From JBFWWW01 sp050245975 (GTDB lineage Bacteria > Pseudomonadota > Alphaproteobacteria > Rhizobiales > Hyphomicrobiaceae): 32,922 bases of DNA. How positions within the stretch are numbered: the stretch's first letter is position 1; each line of letters opens with the position of its first letter. Shown piece after piece: positions 1-8,107 of this stretch. The stretch is taken from assembly GCA_050245975.1 (NCBI GenBank), contig JBFWWW010000025.1, forward strand, positions 1 to 32,922, given 5' to 3'. The position numbers and the translations under genes are program-made. Below the pieces are notes generated by a model. That model made no database searches. It saw nothing but the letters and a program-made list of their open reading frames with translations, and had not been told where the DNA came from.

Positions 1-2199
1 CCCTACTTCTGCCCCGGCTGCCCACACAACTCCTCGACCGTGGTACCAGAAGGCGCCCACGCCTACGCCGGCATCGGCTGCCACTACATGGCGCAGTGGA
101 TGGACCGCAACACCGATGGCTGGACCCACATGGGCGGCGAGGGCGCCAACTGGATCGGCGAGGCGCCGTTCTCCAAGCGCCGCCACGTGTTCCAGAATCT
201 CGGCGACGGCACCTACATCCACTCCGGCTCGCTGGCCATCCGCGCCTCGCTGGCCGCCGGTGTCAACGTCACCTACAAGATCCTCTACAACGACGCGGTC
301 GCCATGACCGGCGGCCAGGCGCTCGACGGCGGCTTCACCGTGCCGATGATCGTCAACCAGGTGCTGTCCGAAGGCGTCAAGCGCGTCGAGATCGTCACCG
401 ACGAGCCGCATAAATATCCGGTCGACTCCGGCATTCCGCCGACCGTCGGCATCCATCATCGCCGCGACCTGATGCGCGTGCAGAAGGAGCTGTCGGAAAT
501 CGACGGCGTTACGGTCCTCGTCTACGACCAGACCTGCGCAGCCGAGAAACGGCGCCGGCGCAAGCGCGGCAAGTTCCCCGATCCCGACAAGCGGGTGTTC
601 ATCAATCCCGAGGTGTGCGAGGGCTGCGGCGATTGCAGCAAGAAGTCGAACTGCGTCGCCGTCATCCCGCTGGAGACCGATCTCGGCACAAAACGCGCCA
701 TCGATCAGTCTGCCTGCAACAAGGATTTCTCCTGTCTCAACGGCTTCTGCCCGAGCTTTGTCACCGTGAACGGTGCGCGCGTGCGCAAGGCACGCGGCAT
801 CGCCAACGACAGCAGCATCGCCACGATGCTGGGCGCGTTGCCGGAGCCGAAGCTGCCGAGCGTTGCCGAGCCCTATACCATGCTCGTCACCGGCGTCGGC
901 GGCACCGGCGTCGTCACGATTTCAGCCGTGCTCGGCCAGGCGGCGCACATCGAGAACAAGGGCTTCGGCGCCATCGACATGACGGGTCTCGCGCAGAAGG
1001 GCGGCGCGGTTGCCTGCCACATGCGCGTCGCCCGCACGCCCGAGCAGATCCACGCCATCCGCGCCGGCGTGTCGAGTGCCGACCTCATCCTCGGCTGCGA
1101 TCTCGTGGTGACGGCGTCCAACAAGGTGCTGGAGACGATCCGGCCCGATCACACCGCGGTGATCTATTCGACGCACGAGATGATGGTTGCGAGCTTTACC
1201 CGCAACCCCGATCTCAAGATTCCCGGCGGCGCCTTGCAGCGTGCGATTGAAGAGCGGGTTCGCAGGGGCACCGCTCGCGGCATCGACGCGCAGCAGTATG
1301 CCGTGACGCTGTTCGGCGATTCGATCGCGTCGAACATGTTCATGCTCGGCTATGCCTACCAGCTCGGCTTTGTGCCGATCGGCGCCGAAGCCATCGAGCA
1401 GGCGATCGAGCTCAACGGCCAGGCGGTCGACATGAACCGCAAGGCCTTCCGGTTCGGTCGTCTTGCCGCCCATGACCGGGCCGCTCTCGAACGCATCGTC
1501 GAACCTGCGCACAAGCCGGCTGCCAAGCCCAAGACGTTCGACGAGATGGTTGCCGACCGGATCGGCCGCCTGACCGCCTACCAGAATGCGGCGCTCGGCG
1601 AACGCTACCGCACGCGCCTCTCCCGCATTGTCGCGCTGGAACGCGACCGGGCGGGCGGCCGCACGGGTCTCGCTGATGCCGTCGCTCGCAGCTATTACAA
1701 ACTGCTGGCCTACAAGGACGAGTACGAGGTTGCGCGGCTCTTCGCCGATACGAAGTTCGACGAGGCGCTGGGCGAGCAGTTCGAGAGTCACGGCAGGCTC
1801 GAATTCCACCTCGCGCCGCCGCTTCTGGCACGCCGCGACAAAACGACGGGCGAGCCCATCAAGATGCGCTTCGGCGCCTGGATGCGCCCCGTGTTCCGCG
1901 TGCTGGCGAAAGGCAAGGGGCTGCGCGGCACGGCCTGGGATATCTTCGGCTATACGGCGGAGCGCAAGCTTGAGCGTCAGATGATCGTCGATTTCGAGCG
2001 CGTGCTCGATGAGATCGGCGAGCGGCTGTCGCCGCAGACGCATCAGACGGCCGTCGCGCTGGCGATGCTGCCGCTGGAGATACGCGGCTTCGGCCATGTG
2101 AAGCTGCGCAACTACCGGCTGGTCAAGCAACGCGAGGCGGCATTGCTGGCGGAACTGCGCAACCCGACACCCGCGCCGGTCCTCAAAGCGGCAGAGTAG
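1..2199 (+). CDS. Indolepyruvate ferredoxin oxidoreductase, 3' part (5' truncated by window edge)
   Basis: Oxidises aryl-pyruvates (indolepyruvate and similar transamination products) to aryl-acetyl-CoA with ferredoxin as acceptor; cytoplasmic. The frame is open from base 1, and the visible 732 residues are the C-terminal part of the large fused form found in Alphaproteobacteria. It starts in the TPP-binding domain (CPGCPHNSST at residues 4-13). A cysteine-rich stretch follows (CEGCGDC near residue 206, then CNKDFSC and FCPSF), which fits iron-sulfur binding. Next is the gamma-type domain with a glycine-rich VTGVGGTGVV near residue 295 and the GLAQKGGAV motif. The rest is the C-terminal extension typical of the fused enzyme. 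The N-terminal pyrimidine-binding part lies outside the window. No frameshift is seen. Confidence 0.93.
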   Translation, partial: PYFCPGCPHNSSTVVPEGAHAYAGIGCHYMAQWMDRNTDGWTHMGGEGANWIGEAPFSKRRHVFQNLGDGTYIHSGSLAIRASLAAGVNVTYKILYNDAVAMTGGQALDGGFTVPMIVNQVLSEGVKRVEIVTDEPHKYPVDSGIPPTVGIHHRRDLMRVQKELSEIDGVTVLVYDQTCAAEKRRRRKRGKFPDPDKRVFINPEVCEGCGDCSKKSNCVAVIPLETDLGTKRAIDQSACNKDFSCLNGFCPSFVTVNGARVRKARGIANDSSIATMLGALPEPKLPSVAEPYTMLVTGVGGTGVVTISAVLGQAAHIENKGFGAIDMTGLAQKGGAVACHMRVARTPEQIHAIRAGVSSADLILGCDLVVTASNKVLETIRPDHTAVIYSTHEMMVASFTRNPDLKIPGGALQRAIEERVRRGTARGIDAQQYAVTLFGDSIASNMFMLGYAYQLGFVPIGAEAIEQAIELNGQAVDMNRKAFRFGRLAAHDRAALERIVEPAHKPAAKPKTFDEMVADRIGRLTAYQNAALGERYRTRLSRIVALERDRAGGRTGLADAVARSYYKLLAYKDEYEVARLFADTKFDEALGEQFESHGRLEFHLAPPLLARRDKTTGEPIKMRFGAWMRPVFRVLAKGKGLRGTAWDIFGYTAERKLERQMIVDFERVLDEIGERLSPQTHQTAVALAMLPLEIRGFGHVKLRNYRLVKQREAALLAELRNPTPAPVLKAAE

Positions 2200-2440
2200 A
2201 TCGCCGAACAGCGACGCTGCGTTTCCTTTTCATGGTCCTGGTTGGGACGCATTCCCCGCGGGTCGGAACCGGCTGTTGGCCGTCGCGTTTGCAACATGAC
2301 ACGTCACGGGCCTCCCTTCCCGGTCGGTCGTGACGACTTGGACCATGGCGGGCGCTCCTGCGGCGTGGGAGCCGCAGGCGGTGTCAGCCGATTTTCCCGA
2401 TCCGGGCCATGCGGCCCTTCAACTCAGCAAGGATCAAGCA
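2200..2440. other. Intergenic region with one inverted repeat
   Basis: No convincing gene is seen in these 241 bases. CCTGCGGC at 2357-2364 pairs with GCCGCAGG at 2371-2378 around a 6-base loop. It could end transcription of the upstream oxidoreductase gene, but there is no T-tract, so this is not called a terminator. AAGGAT at 2430-2435 is the ribosome binding site of the next gene. Confidence 0.4.
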
Positions 2441-2863
2441 ATGCCTGCAATTGACCGAATGTCCGATTCCATGTCGGCTTCCATGTCGGCGCGACGGACC
2501 CGCAGCGCACTGAGAATTTCCGGTGTTCCGCTGGCTGCTCTCGCCATCGCTTCCATTGTGGCAGTTCCGGCAGCGTCGGCCCTTCCCAATGCTCCGGCCG
2601 TATCCGCGACTGTCGAGAAGTCTGCACTGGTACAGCCGGCCAGGTACTATGGGCACCGCTGGCACCGACACGGGCCTGGTATCGGGCTTGGCATTGTCGG
2701 TGGCCTGGTCGCCGGCGCACTCATAGCCGACTCCGTCCGCGAGGGGAGCGCGTCAGAAGATGACATGGAACTGTGTGCCAGCACCTTCCGGTCCTTTGAC
2801 CCGGACACCGGCACCTACGTCACCTATGGTGGCGAAGTTCGCGTGTGCCCCTATCTGCGCTGA
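2441..2863 (+). CDS. BA14K-like small secreted/envelope protein
   Basis: A 140-residue protein. The ATG at 2441 is preferred because AAGGA lies 6-10 bases upstream; the frame itself is open further 5'. The N-terminus has several Met/Ser residues, then an Arg-rich stretch and a hydrophobic signal-like segment ending in AASA. A His/Tyr-rich segment and a Gly-rich hydrophobic segment (GIGLGIVGGLVAGALIA, about residues 80-96) follow. The C-terminus carries the pattern Cys-x3-Phe-x-Ser-Phe-Asp-Pro-x2-Gly-Thr-Tyr ending in a second Cys. This is the hallmark of the BA14K family of rhizobial/Brucella cell-surface proteins, some reported as lectin-like immunogens. The exact role is unknown. It is a single gene followed by a strong terminator. 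Confidence 0.75.
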   Translation: MPAIDRMSDSMSASMSARRTRSALRISGVPLAALAIASIVAVPAASALPNAPAVSATVEKSALVQPARYYGHRWHRHGPGIGLGIVGGLVAGALIADSVREGSASEDDMELCASTFRSFDPDTGTYVTYGGEVRVCPYLR

Positions 2864-2886
2864 CCGGTTGCGCGCGACTCAAACAG

Positions 2887-2914
2887 GGGCGACGGCAGTG
2901 CCGTCGCCCTTTTT
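2887..2914 (+). terminator. Rho-independent terminator after the BA14K-like gene
   Basis: A perfect 9-base GC-rich stem (GGGCGACGG at 2887-2895, CCGTCGCCC at 2901-2909) with a 5-base loop, followed by TTTTT at 2910-2914. It starts 23 bases after the stop codon. It may also limit transcription of the convergent small gene on the minus strand, although that side has only a weak T-run. Confidence 0.93.
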
Positions 2915-2935
2915 CTCGGTACCTGGACCGGGTCG

Positions 2936-3154
2936 TCAAATTTGCATGTCGTGCGTGCGCTGCAGCCTCCGCGACCCGTGCTCAACGGTCCCGAAGTGGA
3001 CTTTGTTCGATGTCTCCCGTCCTTCGACCAGCGTGATGCGCACGTTGCCATAGTCGTCCTTCGACATCATCACGGCTTTGATATCTCCGCTGTCGATCAG
3101 GGCGAGCGCCAGATCTTCGATTGCGCTTTCCAATTCCGTGCGGGCATTTGACAT
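2936..3154 (-). CDS. Hypothetical small protein (72 aa)
   Basis: I do not recognise the family. The reading frame could start upstream at 3262, but the ATG at 3154 is preceded by GAGAG at a suitable distance, and the peptide from there (MSNARTELESAIEDLALALI) looks like a normal amphipathic helix. The upstream extension is Cys/Ser/Arg-rich and not protein-like. The protein reads as an N-terminal helix, then a short charged beta-like region (KDDYGNVRITLVEG), then a basic tail. No signal peptide or membrane segment is seen. It converges with the BA14K-like gene. Confidence 0.55.
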   Translation of the reverse strand: MSNARTELESAIEDLALALIDSGDIKAVMMSKDDYGNVRITLVEGRETSNKVHFGTVEHGSRRLQRTHDMQI

Positions 3155-3268
3155 GAGAATGCTCTCGTTCCGGCTGCTGGCTGCAGATGGGATATTGGAC
3201 TGAAACTTTGTGCACGCGATGGCCATGGCGCGGCCTTTCAAAGTGCGAGGGCACACGGACAAACGAGC

Positions 3269-3295
3269 GCGGGCCGCGCTTTGAGCACGGCCCGC
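3269..3295 (-). terminator. Possible terminator after the PRC-barrel gene
   Basis: GCGGGCCG at 3269-3276 pairs with CGGCCCGC at 3288-3295 around an 11-base loop. It lies 47 bases beyond the stop codon of the minus-strand PRC-barrel gene. The T-rich stretch behind it on that strand (GTTTGT) is weak, so termination is only likely. Confidence 0.45.
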
Positions 3296-3341
3296 ACCGG
3301 GGGAAGGATCCCCTGGCTTTCCTTAGTGGCGTGAGCGTGAA

Positions 3342-3806
3342 TTACTTCTTCGCGCCTTCGGTCACTTCCGGAAGCTTGGCGACATCGTCCGACGTCATGC
3401 TCACCTGCACGAGGCGCTCGGACTGAGTGAACTTCCCGGCGGGGATGGCGACCGTCTTGGCGCCGATGCCCAGGAAGCCGCCGCTGGTGATGTGAATGGC
3501 ATCGACCTGTCCGGTGGCGGACGTCTTGACCGCGACTACCTTGCCGATGCTCTTGCCGTCAGAACCCGTCACTGGAAGACCGACGAGGCGCTTCGACGGT
3601 TCGGTCGGGCTGGCGGCCTGCGTGCCTGGACTGTTCATATCCGTTGCAGGCGGCGTAGTGGGTGACGCAGGAGCCGTCGGCGACGCGGCGGGAGGCGTCT
3701 GCGACGGCGAGGTCTGCGGCGTGCTTTGCGCGCTCGCCGCGGTGGCGGCAGCAATCGCAAGCGCCGACGCAAAGCCAGCCGTACGTGCGAATTTGATCAT
3801 GCTCAT
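3342..3806 (-). CDS. Secreted PRC-barrel domain protein
   Basis: A 154-residue exported protein. The ATG at 3806 follows AAGGAG by 6 bases, so it is chosen over upstream in-frame starts. The first ~26 residues form a signal peptide with a likely cut after ASA (AATAASAQ). Residues ~27-75 are a low-complexity Pro/Ser/Thr/Ala linker rich in SPT and TPPA repeats. The C-terminal ~75 residues match a PRC-barrel-like fold, with GLPVTGSDGKSIGKVVAV as the first strands and FLGIGAKTVAIP as the later ones. Such alphaproteobacterial proteins are periplasmic, of unknown ligand and often stress-responsive. It stands alone, divergent from the DUF2157 gene. Confidence 0.8.
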   Translation of the reverse strand: MSMIKFARTAGFASALAIAAATAASAQSTPQTSPSQTPPAASPTAPASPTTPPATDMNSPGTQAASPTEPSKRLVGLPVTGSDGKSIGKVVAVKTSATGQVDAIHITSGGFLGIGAKTVAIPAGKFTQSERLVQVSMTSDDVAKLPEVTEGAKK

Positions 3807-4042
3807 GTTTGTCTCCTTCATCTCATCCGGCGGACGCATCCGCCGCCCGTGTTTGCCACGGGGGAACAACGTCCGAAGGCGCGTAGGGTTTCAATCTCAC
3901 GTTGGCGTGAGGCCGCGCCCGAAAGCGGCCATCTGCCCGCCATTTTCGCGCTGCGATTCCGCCTCGTCGGGGAACCGCGGATGTTGATAAGGTTCCCGCG
4001 GCGGGTCGATTCTGGAACCGCTCACCGACGGGGAAACACTCG

Positions 4043-5137
4043 ATGTTCGGATATCGCTCGCGCGTCGATCGCGATCTCACGCGCTGGCAGGGTGCGGGCT
4101 ACGTCACGCCGGAAGGCGCTGCTGCAATTCGTGCCGATGTTGCACAACGGACATCGGGTGTTGCTCTGGCGCCTGCGCTTGCCGTGCTGGGTGCGCTGCT
4201 GCTCGGCTTCGCGGCCATGAGCTTCGTCGCGGCAAACTGGGAGCAGATGTCACGCCTCGTTCGCCTGCTCATGCTGCTGTCGGCGTTGTGGATAAGCTAT
4301 GCGGGCGCCGCGGCGCTCTTTGCGCGCAACCTCGACGGCTTTGCGCATGCGGCCGTCCTGCTGGGGATCGCCGTCTATGGCGCCGCGATCATGCTGATCG
4401 CGCAGATGTTCCACATGGAAGGCAATCCGCCCGATGCGGTGCTGCTGTGGGGCCTCGGCGCGCTGGCGGCGGGCCTGCTCCTGCGCTCCAATCCCGCGCT
4501 TGCTGCCGCGCTCGTTCTCTTCTGCGTCTGGAGCAATTGGGAAACGTGGCTCGCCGCCCGGGTGCACTGGGCTTTCCTGCCGGCATGGGCCGCAGTTGCG
4601 GCCGGCGTCGCCATGACGCGCTGGCGTGCGGGGCTCCATCTTCTCTCGCTGGCGCTTGCCGGCTGGATCGTATCGCTGGGCTATTGGCTCGCTGGCGGAC
4701 ACAAGCACGACATCGTCGCGGCCATCGGCCTGCTTCTTTGTGTCATCAGCATCACCGGCGGCACCGCGATCGACCGGGTGCGACGGGTCTCGGGGGCCAT
4801 GCTGGGCTATGGCATGGCGATTGCCTATGCCGGCCTGTTTGCAATGCAGTTCATCGACCGCGTCAGTAACGGACGGCTCCTGCTGCTGGGCGCAGTCACT
4901 CTCGCGCTTCTCGTTGCAGCATTGGCCTGGGCCTGGAAGACCGAGAACCGGGCCGCGCTCTGGCTCGCCTACATCGGGTTCGCGATCGAAGTCTTCTCTC
5001 TCTACGTCAAGAAGCTCGGCACGCTGATGAGCACCTCGCTGTTCTTCCTGGTCGCCGGCCTGCTTGTCGTCGCCTTTGCAGCTGTCGCCTATCGTCTGCA
5101 CGGGCGTGCCTCTCACACCGTTGGAGCCGCGCCATGA
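4043..5137 (+). CDS. DUF2157 multi-pass membrane protein
   Basis: A 364-residue inner-membrane protein. The N-terminal ~45 residues are cytosolic and carry the DUF2157 signature (Leu-x3-Gln-x-Ala-Gly-Tyr-Val-x3-Gly-Ala, near residues 11-25). About ten hydrophobic segments follow, beginning at LAPALAVLGALLLGFAAMSFVAANWE. The Ala-Asn-Trp-Glu at the end of the first membrane segment and Gln-Met-Phe-His near residue 120 are typical of the family. The start at 4043 follows GGGGAAA. Its stop overlaps the start of the next gene (ATGA at 5134), so the two are translationally coupled; DUF2157 and GDYXXLXY proteins are a known pair. The biochemical function is unknown. Confidence 0.85.
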   Translation: MFGYRSRVDRDLTRWQGAGYVTPEGAAAIRADVAQRTSGVALAPALAVLGALLLGFAAMSFVAANWEQMSRLVRLLMLLSALWISYAGAAALFARNLDGFAHAAVLLGIAVYGAAIMLIAQMFHMEGNPPDAVLLWGLGALAAGLLLRSNPALAAALVLFCVWSNWETWLAARVHWAFLPAWAAVAAGVAMTRWRAGLHLLSLALAGWIVSLGYWLAGGHKHDIVAAIGLLLCVISITGGTAIDRVRRVSGAMLGYGMAIAYAGLFAMQFIDRVSNGRLLLLGAVTLALLVAALAWAWKTENRAALWLAYIGFAIEVFSLYVKKLGTLMSTSLFFLVAGLLVVAFAAVAYRLHGRASHTVGAAP

Positions 5138-5703
5138 TGCTGCCGCGCAGACACCTCCTTCTCGGGCTTTTCGCGGTTGGCCTGATGCAGACCGCCGTCC
5201 TCGGGTGGATGGTCTATGACCGCATCCGGCTTCTGACGCACGGGCGCGAGGTCGTGCTGCCGATCGTGCCGGTCGACCCGCGCGACCTCTTTCGTGGCGA
5301 GTACGTCCGCCTCGGCTACGACATCTCGAGGTTGAAAACGTCGCTGCTCGTTGGCCCGGCGCCCAAGCCTAACGCGGCGTTCTACGTCACGCTCGAGCGC
5401 GGCGAAGGCGGGGCATGGCTTCCCGTCCAGATTTCGGCGGCCCAGCCTGCGGAGGCGGCGGAGAACCGGATCGTCCTCAAGGGGCGGACCCGCTACGCGC
5501 GCGCCTTCTCCGGCGCCGAAACGGCCTTCGTCCGCTACGGCATCGAGAGCTATTTCGTTCCGGAGGGCAAGGGGCGCCAACTGGAGACGCTCGCGCGCGA
5601 CAAGAAGCTTGCGGCGATCCTCGCGGTGGACCGTGCCGGCAACGCAGCAATCAAGGGCCTGATGATCGACGGCGCCCCGGTCTATTCCGAGCCGCTGCTC
5701 TGA
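5134..5703 (+). CDS. GDYXXLXY domain protein
   Basis: A 189-residue protein with one N-terminal membrane anchor (LLLGLFAVGLMQTAVLGWMV, about residues 8-27) and an extracytoplasmic domain. The family signature appears as VDPRDLFRGEYVRLGYDIS near residues 47-65, with Glu in place of the usual Asp of GDY. The family is defined by this motif, and members are normally encoded next to DUF2157 genes, as here. Overlap with the upstream gene is 4 bases. Function is unknown; a membrane-associated partner of the DUF2157 protein is the reasonable inference. Confidence 0.85.
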   Translation: MMLPRRHLLLGLFAVGLMQTAVLGWMVYDRIRLLTHGREVVLPIVPVDPRDLFRGEYVRLGYDISRLKTSLLVGPAPKPNAAFYVTLERGEGGAWLPVQISAAQPAEAAENRIVLKGRTRYARAFSGAETAFVRYGIESYFVPEGKGRQLETLARDKKLAAILAVDRAGNAAIKGLMIDGAPVYSEPLL

Positions 5704-5776
5704 GCGTTGATGCTTGACGCGGGGCAGACCCCGGCACACGCTTGCCGCAACGACAAGCGTGATGGAGGCAACGCCG

Positions 5777-6166
5777 ATGCAGGTCCTGTCGCTCGATCAT
5801 GTCAACGTGCGCACCGCCAACCTGGCCGCGATGACGGACTGGTACGAGAACGTGCTGGGAATGCCCGCAGGCAAGCGGCCTCCGTTTCCGTTTCCGGGCG
5901 CCTGGCTCTACTGCGGCGACAAGCCGGTGGTGCATCTGGTCGGCGTGGACAGTCAGCCGGAGACGGCGGGGCTGCAACTTGAGCATTTCGCGCTGTCGGC
6001 GCACGGCCTGAAGGATTTCGTCGCTCGGCTGAAGACGTCCGGCGTGCGCTATCGGGCCGCAAAGCTGCCGGGCGATGGCACCGTCCAGATCAATGTCTGG
6101 GACCCGGACGGCAACCACATCCATATCGATTTCCCGCCCGAAGAGGGCAGGGACGTCGAGCTCTGA
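5777..6166 (+). CDS. VOC-superfamily (glyoxalase/bleomycin-resistance fold) protein
   Basis: A 129-residue single VOC domain. The start at 5777 is supported by GGAGG at 5765-5769; two earlier in-frame starts lack a site. The family pattern is clear: an opening strand LDHVNVRTANLAAMTDWYE, a central LEHFAL, and the closing WDPDGNHIHIDF. His in LDHVN, His in LEHF, and His/Glu-type residues in the last strand would be the metal ligands in a dimer. Substrate is not evident: the family includes dioxygenases, isomerases and antibiotic-binding proteins. It is 73 bases downstream of the GDYXXLXY gene but probably not functionally linked. Confidence 0.85.
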   Translation: MQVLSLDHVNVRTANLAAMTDWYENVLGMPAGKRPPFPFPGAWLYCGDKPVVHLVGVDSQPETAGLQLEHFALSAHGLKDFVARLKTSGVRYRAAKLPGDGTVQINVWDPDGNHIHIDFPPEEGRDVEL

Positions 6167-6176
6167 GCCGACAAAA

Positions 6177-6191
6177 GGCCCTCTCCCGGCC
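6177..6191 (-). terminator. Weak possible terminator after dctM
   Basis: On the minus strand, downstream of the dctM stop, GGCC-N7-GGCC is followed directly by TTTT. The stem is only 4 bases, so this is a tentative call in the 28-base gap between convergent genes. Confidence 0.3.
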
Positions 6192-6194
6192 GGC

Positions 6195-7517
6195 TTAGCG
6201 CGGCGCGACCGGCCCCATCAGGTGGTCCGGCAGCCAGGTCGCGATATCCGGGAACATGCACAGCAGCACGATCTGCAGGATCATGCAGCCGACATACGGC
6301 AGCGTGCCCCACATCACGCGCGTCACCGGCACGTCCGGAGCGATGGAGTTGACGATGTAGATGTTGAGGCCCACCGGCGGATGGATGAGGCCGATCTCCA
6401 TGTTGATGGTGATGACGACGCCGAACCAGACGGGATCGAAACCCGCAGCCGTGATGATGGGCAGCAGGATCGGCGCGGTCATCAGGATGATGGCCGCCGG
6501 CGGGATGAAGAAGCCGCACACCAGCAAAAACAGGTTGATCAGCCCCATCAGCACCCAGCGGTTCACGTGCATCTCGGCAATGGCTTGCGCGAGGGTCTGG
6601 GTCAGGTAGAGCGACGTCAGCATGTAGCCGAACAGAACGGCGGCGGCGATGATCATGAGGATCATCACGGACTCGCGCGTCGTGTCGCGCAGGATCTGCC
6701 ACCATGCCGAGGGATTCCACATGCGATAGATGATGACGGCGAGCACGACGCACAGCGCAGCCCCGACGCCGGCGGCTTCCGACGGCGTGGCGACGCCGCC
6801 ATAGAGCACATACATCACGCCGGCGATGATGAGCAGGAACGGCATGATCTTCGGAATTGACGCGAACTTCTCCTTCCATGAGTACCGGAAGTCGGGCGCG
6901 TGCGCGCGGAAGCCTCGCTTCCAGATGATGAAGAGCGTCCACAGGATGAACAGTCCCGTCAGCATGAGGCCGGGGATCACGCCGGCGAGGAACAGCCTGC
7001 CGATCGATGTCTCGGTCGCGATGCCGTAGAGAATGAAGGTGATCGAGGGCGGGATGAGGATGCCGAGCGTTCCGCCCGCGCAGATGGAGCCCGTCGCCAC
7101 GTCGTCGGGATAGCCGCGGCGGCGCATCTCGGGAATGCCCATCTTGCCGATGGCCGCGCAGCAGGCTGGCGACGATCCGGTGAGGGCTGCGAAGATGGCG
7201 CAGGCGCCGAGGTTTGAGATCACGAGCCCACCCGGCACGCGGTAAAGCCAGCGGTCGAGCGCCTCATAGAGATCCTTGCCGGCCGGCGACGAACCGATCG
7301 CGGCACCCATCATGACGAACATCGGGATCGACACGAGCGTGAAGTCGTTGAGCCCGCTGTAGAACGTCTCGGCCGCCACGCGCAGGGCGTCGACACCCTG
7401 GAAGATCACCAGGAACGACACGGCGATGGCACCGAGCGCGAAGGCGACGGGAGCGCCGGACAGCAGCACGACGAGCGTGACGATGAGGACGATGCTACCC
7501 TGGATGGCGGGGCTCAT
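6195..7517 (-). CDS. dctM: TRAP transporter large permease (DctM-like)
   Basis: A 440-residue polytopic inner-membrane protein, the sodium-coupled transport subunit of a tripartite ATP-independent periplasmic transporter. It has about twelve hydrophobic segments. Family hallmarks are SGAPVAFALG near the N-terminus, the SIPMFVMMGAAIGSS region, the SSPACCAAIGKMGIPEM loop with the CAGGTLGILIPPSI motif, and the C-terminal HPPVGLNIY motif. The ATG at 7517 follows GAGGAG. The start overlaps the dctQ stop by 4 bases (ATGA), so the two membrane subunits are translationally coupled. It is the last gene of dctP-dctQ-dctM. Confidence 0.95.
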   Translation of the reverse strand: MSPAIQGSIVLIVTLVVLLSGAPVAFALGAIAVSFLVIFQGVDALRVAAETFYSGLNDFTLVSIPMFVMMGAAIGSSPAGKDLYEALDRWLYRVPGGLVISNLGACAIFAALTGSSPACCAAIGKMGIPEMRRRGYPDDVATGSICAGGTLGILIPPSITFILYGIATETSIGRLFLAGVIPGLMLTGLFILWTLFIIWKRGFRAHAPDFRYSWKEKFASIPKIMPFLLIIAGVMYVLYGGVATPSEAAGVGAALCVVLAVIIYRMWNPSAWWQILRDTTRESVMILMIIAAAVLFGYMLTSLYLTQTLAQAIAEMHVNRWVLMGLINLFLLVCGFFIPPAAIILMTAPILLPIITAAGFDPVWFGVVITINMEIGLIHPPVGLNIYIVNSIAPDVPVTRVMWGTLPYVGCMILQIVLLCMFPDIATWLPDHLMGPVAPR

Positions 7518-8032
7518 GGCGTCTCCTCGACCTTCAGGCCGAACGGCGGCTCGCGGCCGGTGATGAGCTCAATGAGCTCGGCGATGTACTGGAGGGTGAG
7601 GATTCCCAGCCCGATCGGCATGGCGGCGTAAGGTATCCACAGGCGCGCCCGCCACATGGTGTCGGACACCCAGCGGTTCTCCCAGGCCTCATGCCAGAAA
7701 TTGTAGGTGAGAACGGTCATGACGGCGCAGAACGCCAAAGCCATCAGCATCGAGGCGAGAGCCAGAATGTAACGCCCGCGCTGGCCGAGGTAGTGGGGCA
7801 GCACATCGACGTTCACATGACCCCGCGACAGCAGGAGGTAGGGGCTGCCTATGAAGGTCGCGGCCACCAGACTGTAGGTGACGAAATCCGTCTGCCAGAT
7901 CGTCGTCTGGTTGAGGACATAGCGCACGACGACCATCTGACAGACCACCACCACGCCGGCAGCGATCAGTAATGCAGCAACGATGCCGCAGAGCTGCGAT
8001 ACGCGGGTGATCGCGTTGATGTACCAGTTCAT
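7514..8032 (-). CDS. dctQ: TRAP transporter small permease (DctQ-like)
   Basis: A 172-residue four-helix membrane protein, the small subunit that partners DctM. It has hydrophobic segments at about residues 14-35, 50-70, 88-110 and 130-155, and the family feature of a Val-x-Asp-turn after the second helix (HVNVDVLPHYL). The ATG at 8032 lies behind GAGGGGG. It sits between dctP, separated by a hairpin, and dctM, with a 4-base overlap. Confidence 0.92.
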   Translation of the reverse strand: MNWYINAITRVSQLCGIVAALLIAAGVVVVCQMVVVRYVLNQTTIWQTDFVTYSLVAATFIGSPYLLLSRGHVNVDVLPHYLGQRGRYILALASMLMALAFCAVMTVLTYNFWHEAWENRWVSDTMWRARLWIPYAAMPIGLGILTLQYIAELIELITGREPPFGLKVEETP

Positions 8033-8064
8033 GGCCCCCTCGAAGCAAAACTGCCGACAGGAAA

Positions 8065-8091
8065 AGGACCGGCGAAATGTTCGCCGGTCCT
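8065..8091 (-). terminator. Intercistronic hairpin between dctP and dctQ (attenuator/mRNA stabiliser)
   Basis: A perfect 12-base stem (AGGACCGGCGAA at 8065-8076 with TTCGCCGGTCCT at 8080-8091) around a 3-base loop, followed on the minus strand by a short TTTT. It lies 16 bases after the dctP stop. The position is classical for hairpins that stop part of the transcripts and protect the binding-protein mRNA, so that the periplasmic protein is made in excess over the membrane subunits. Confidence 0.85.
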
Positions 8092-8107
8092 GAAGGATGA
8101 GGGACGG

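Noticed and set aside
922..2130. Long minus-strand open frame opposite the oxidoreductase gene
   Set aside because: High-GC antisense shadow: the plus strand carries clear family motifs, and the antisense peptide has no recognisable domain.
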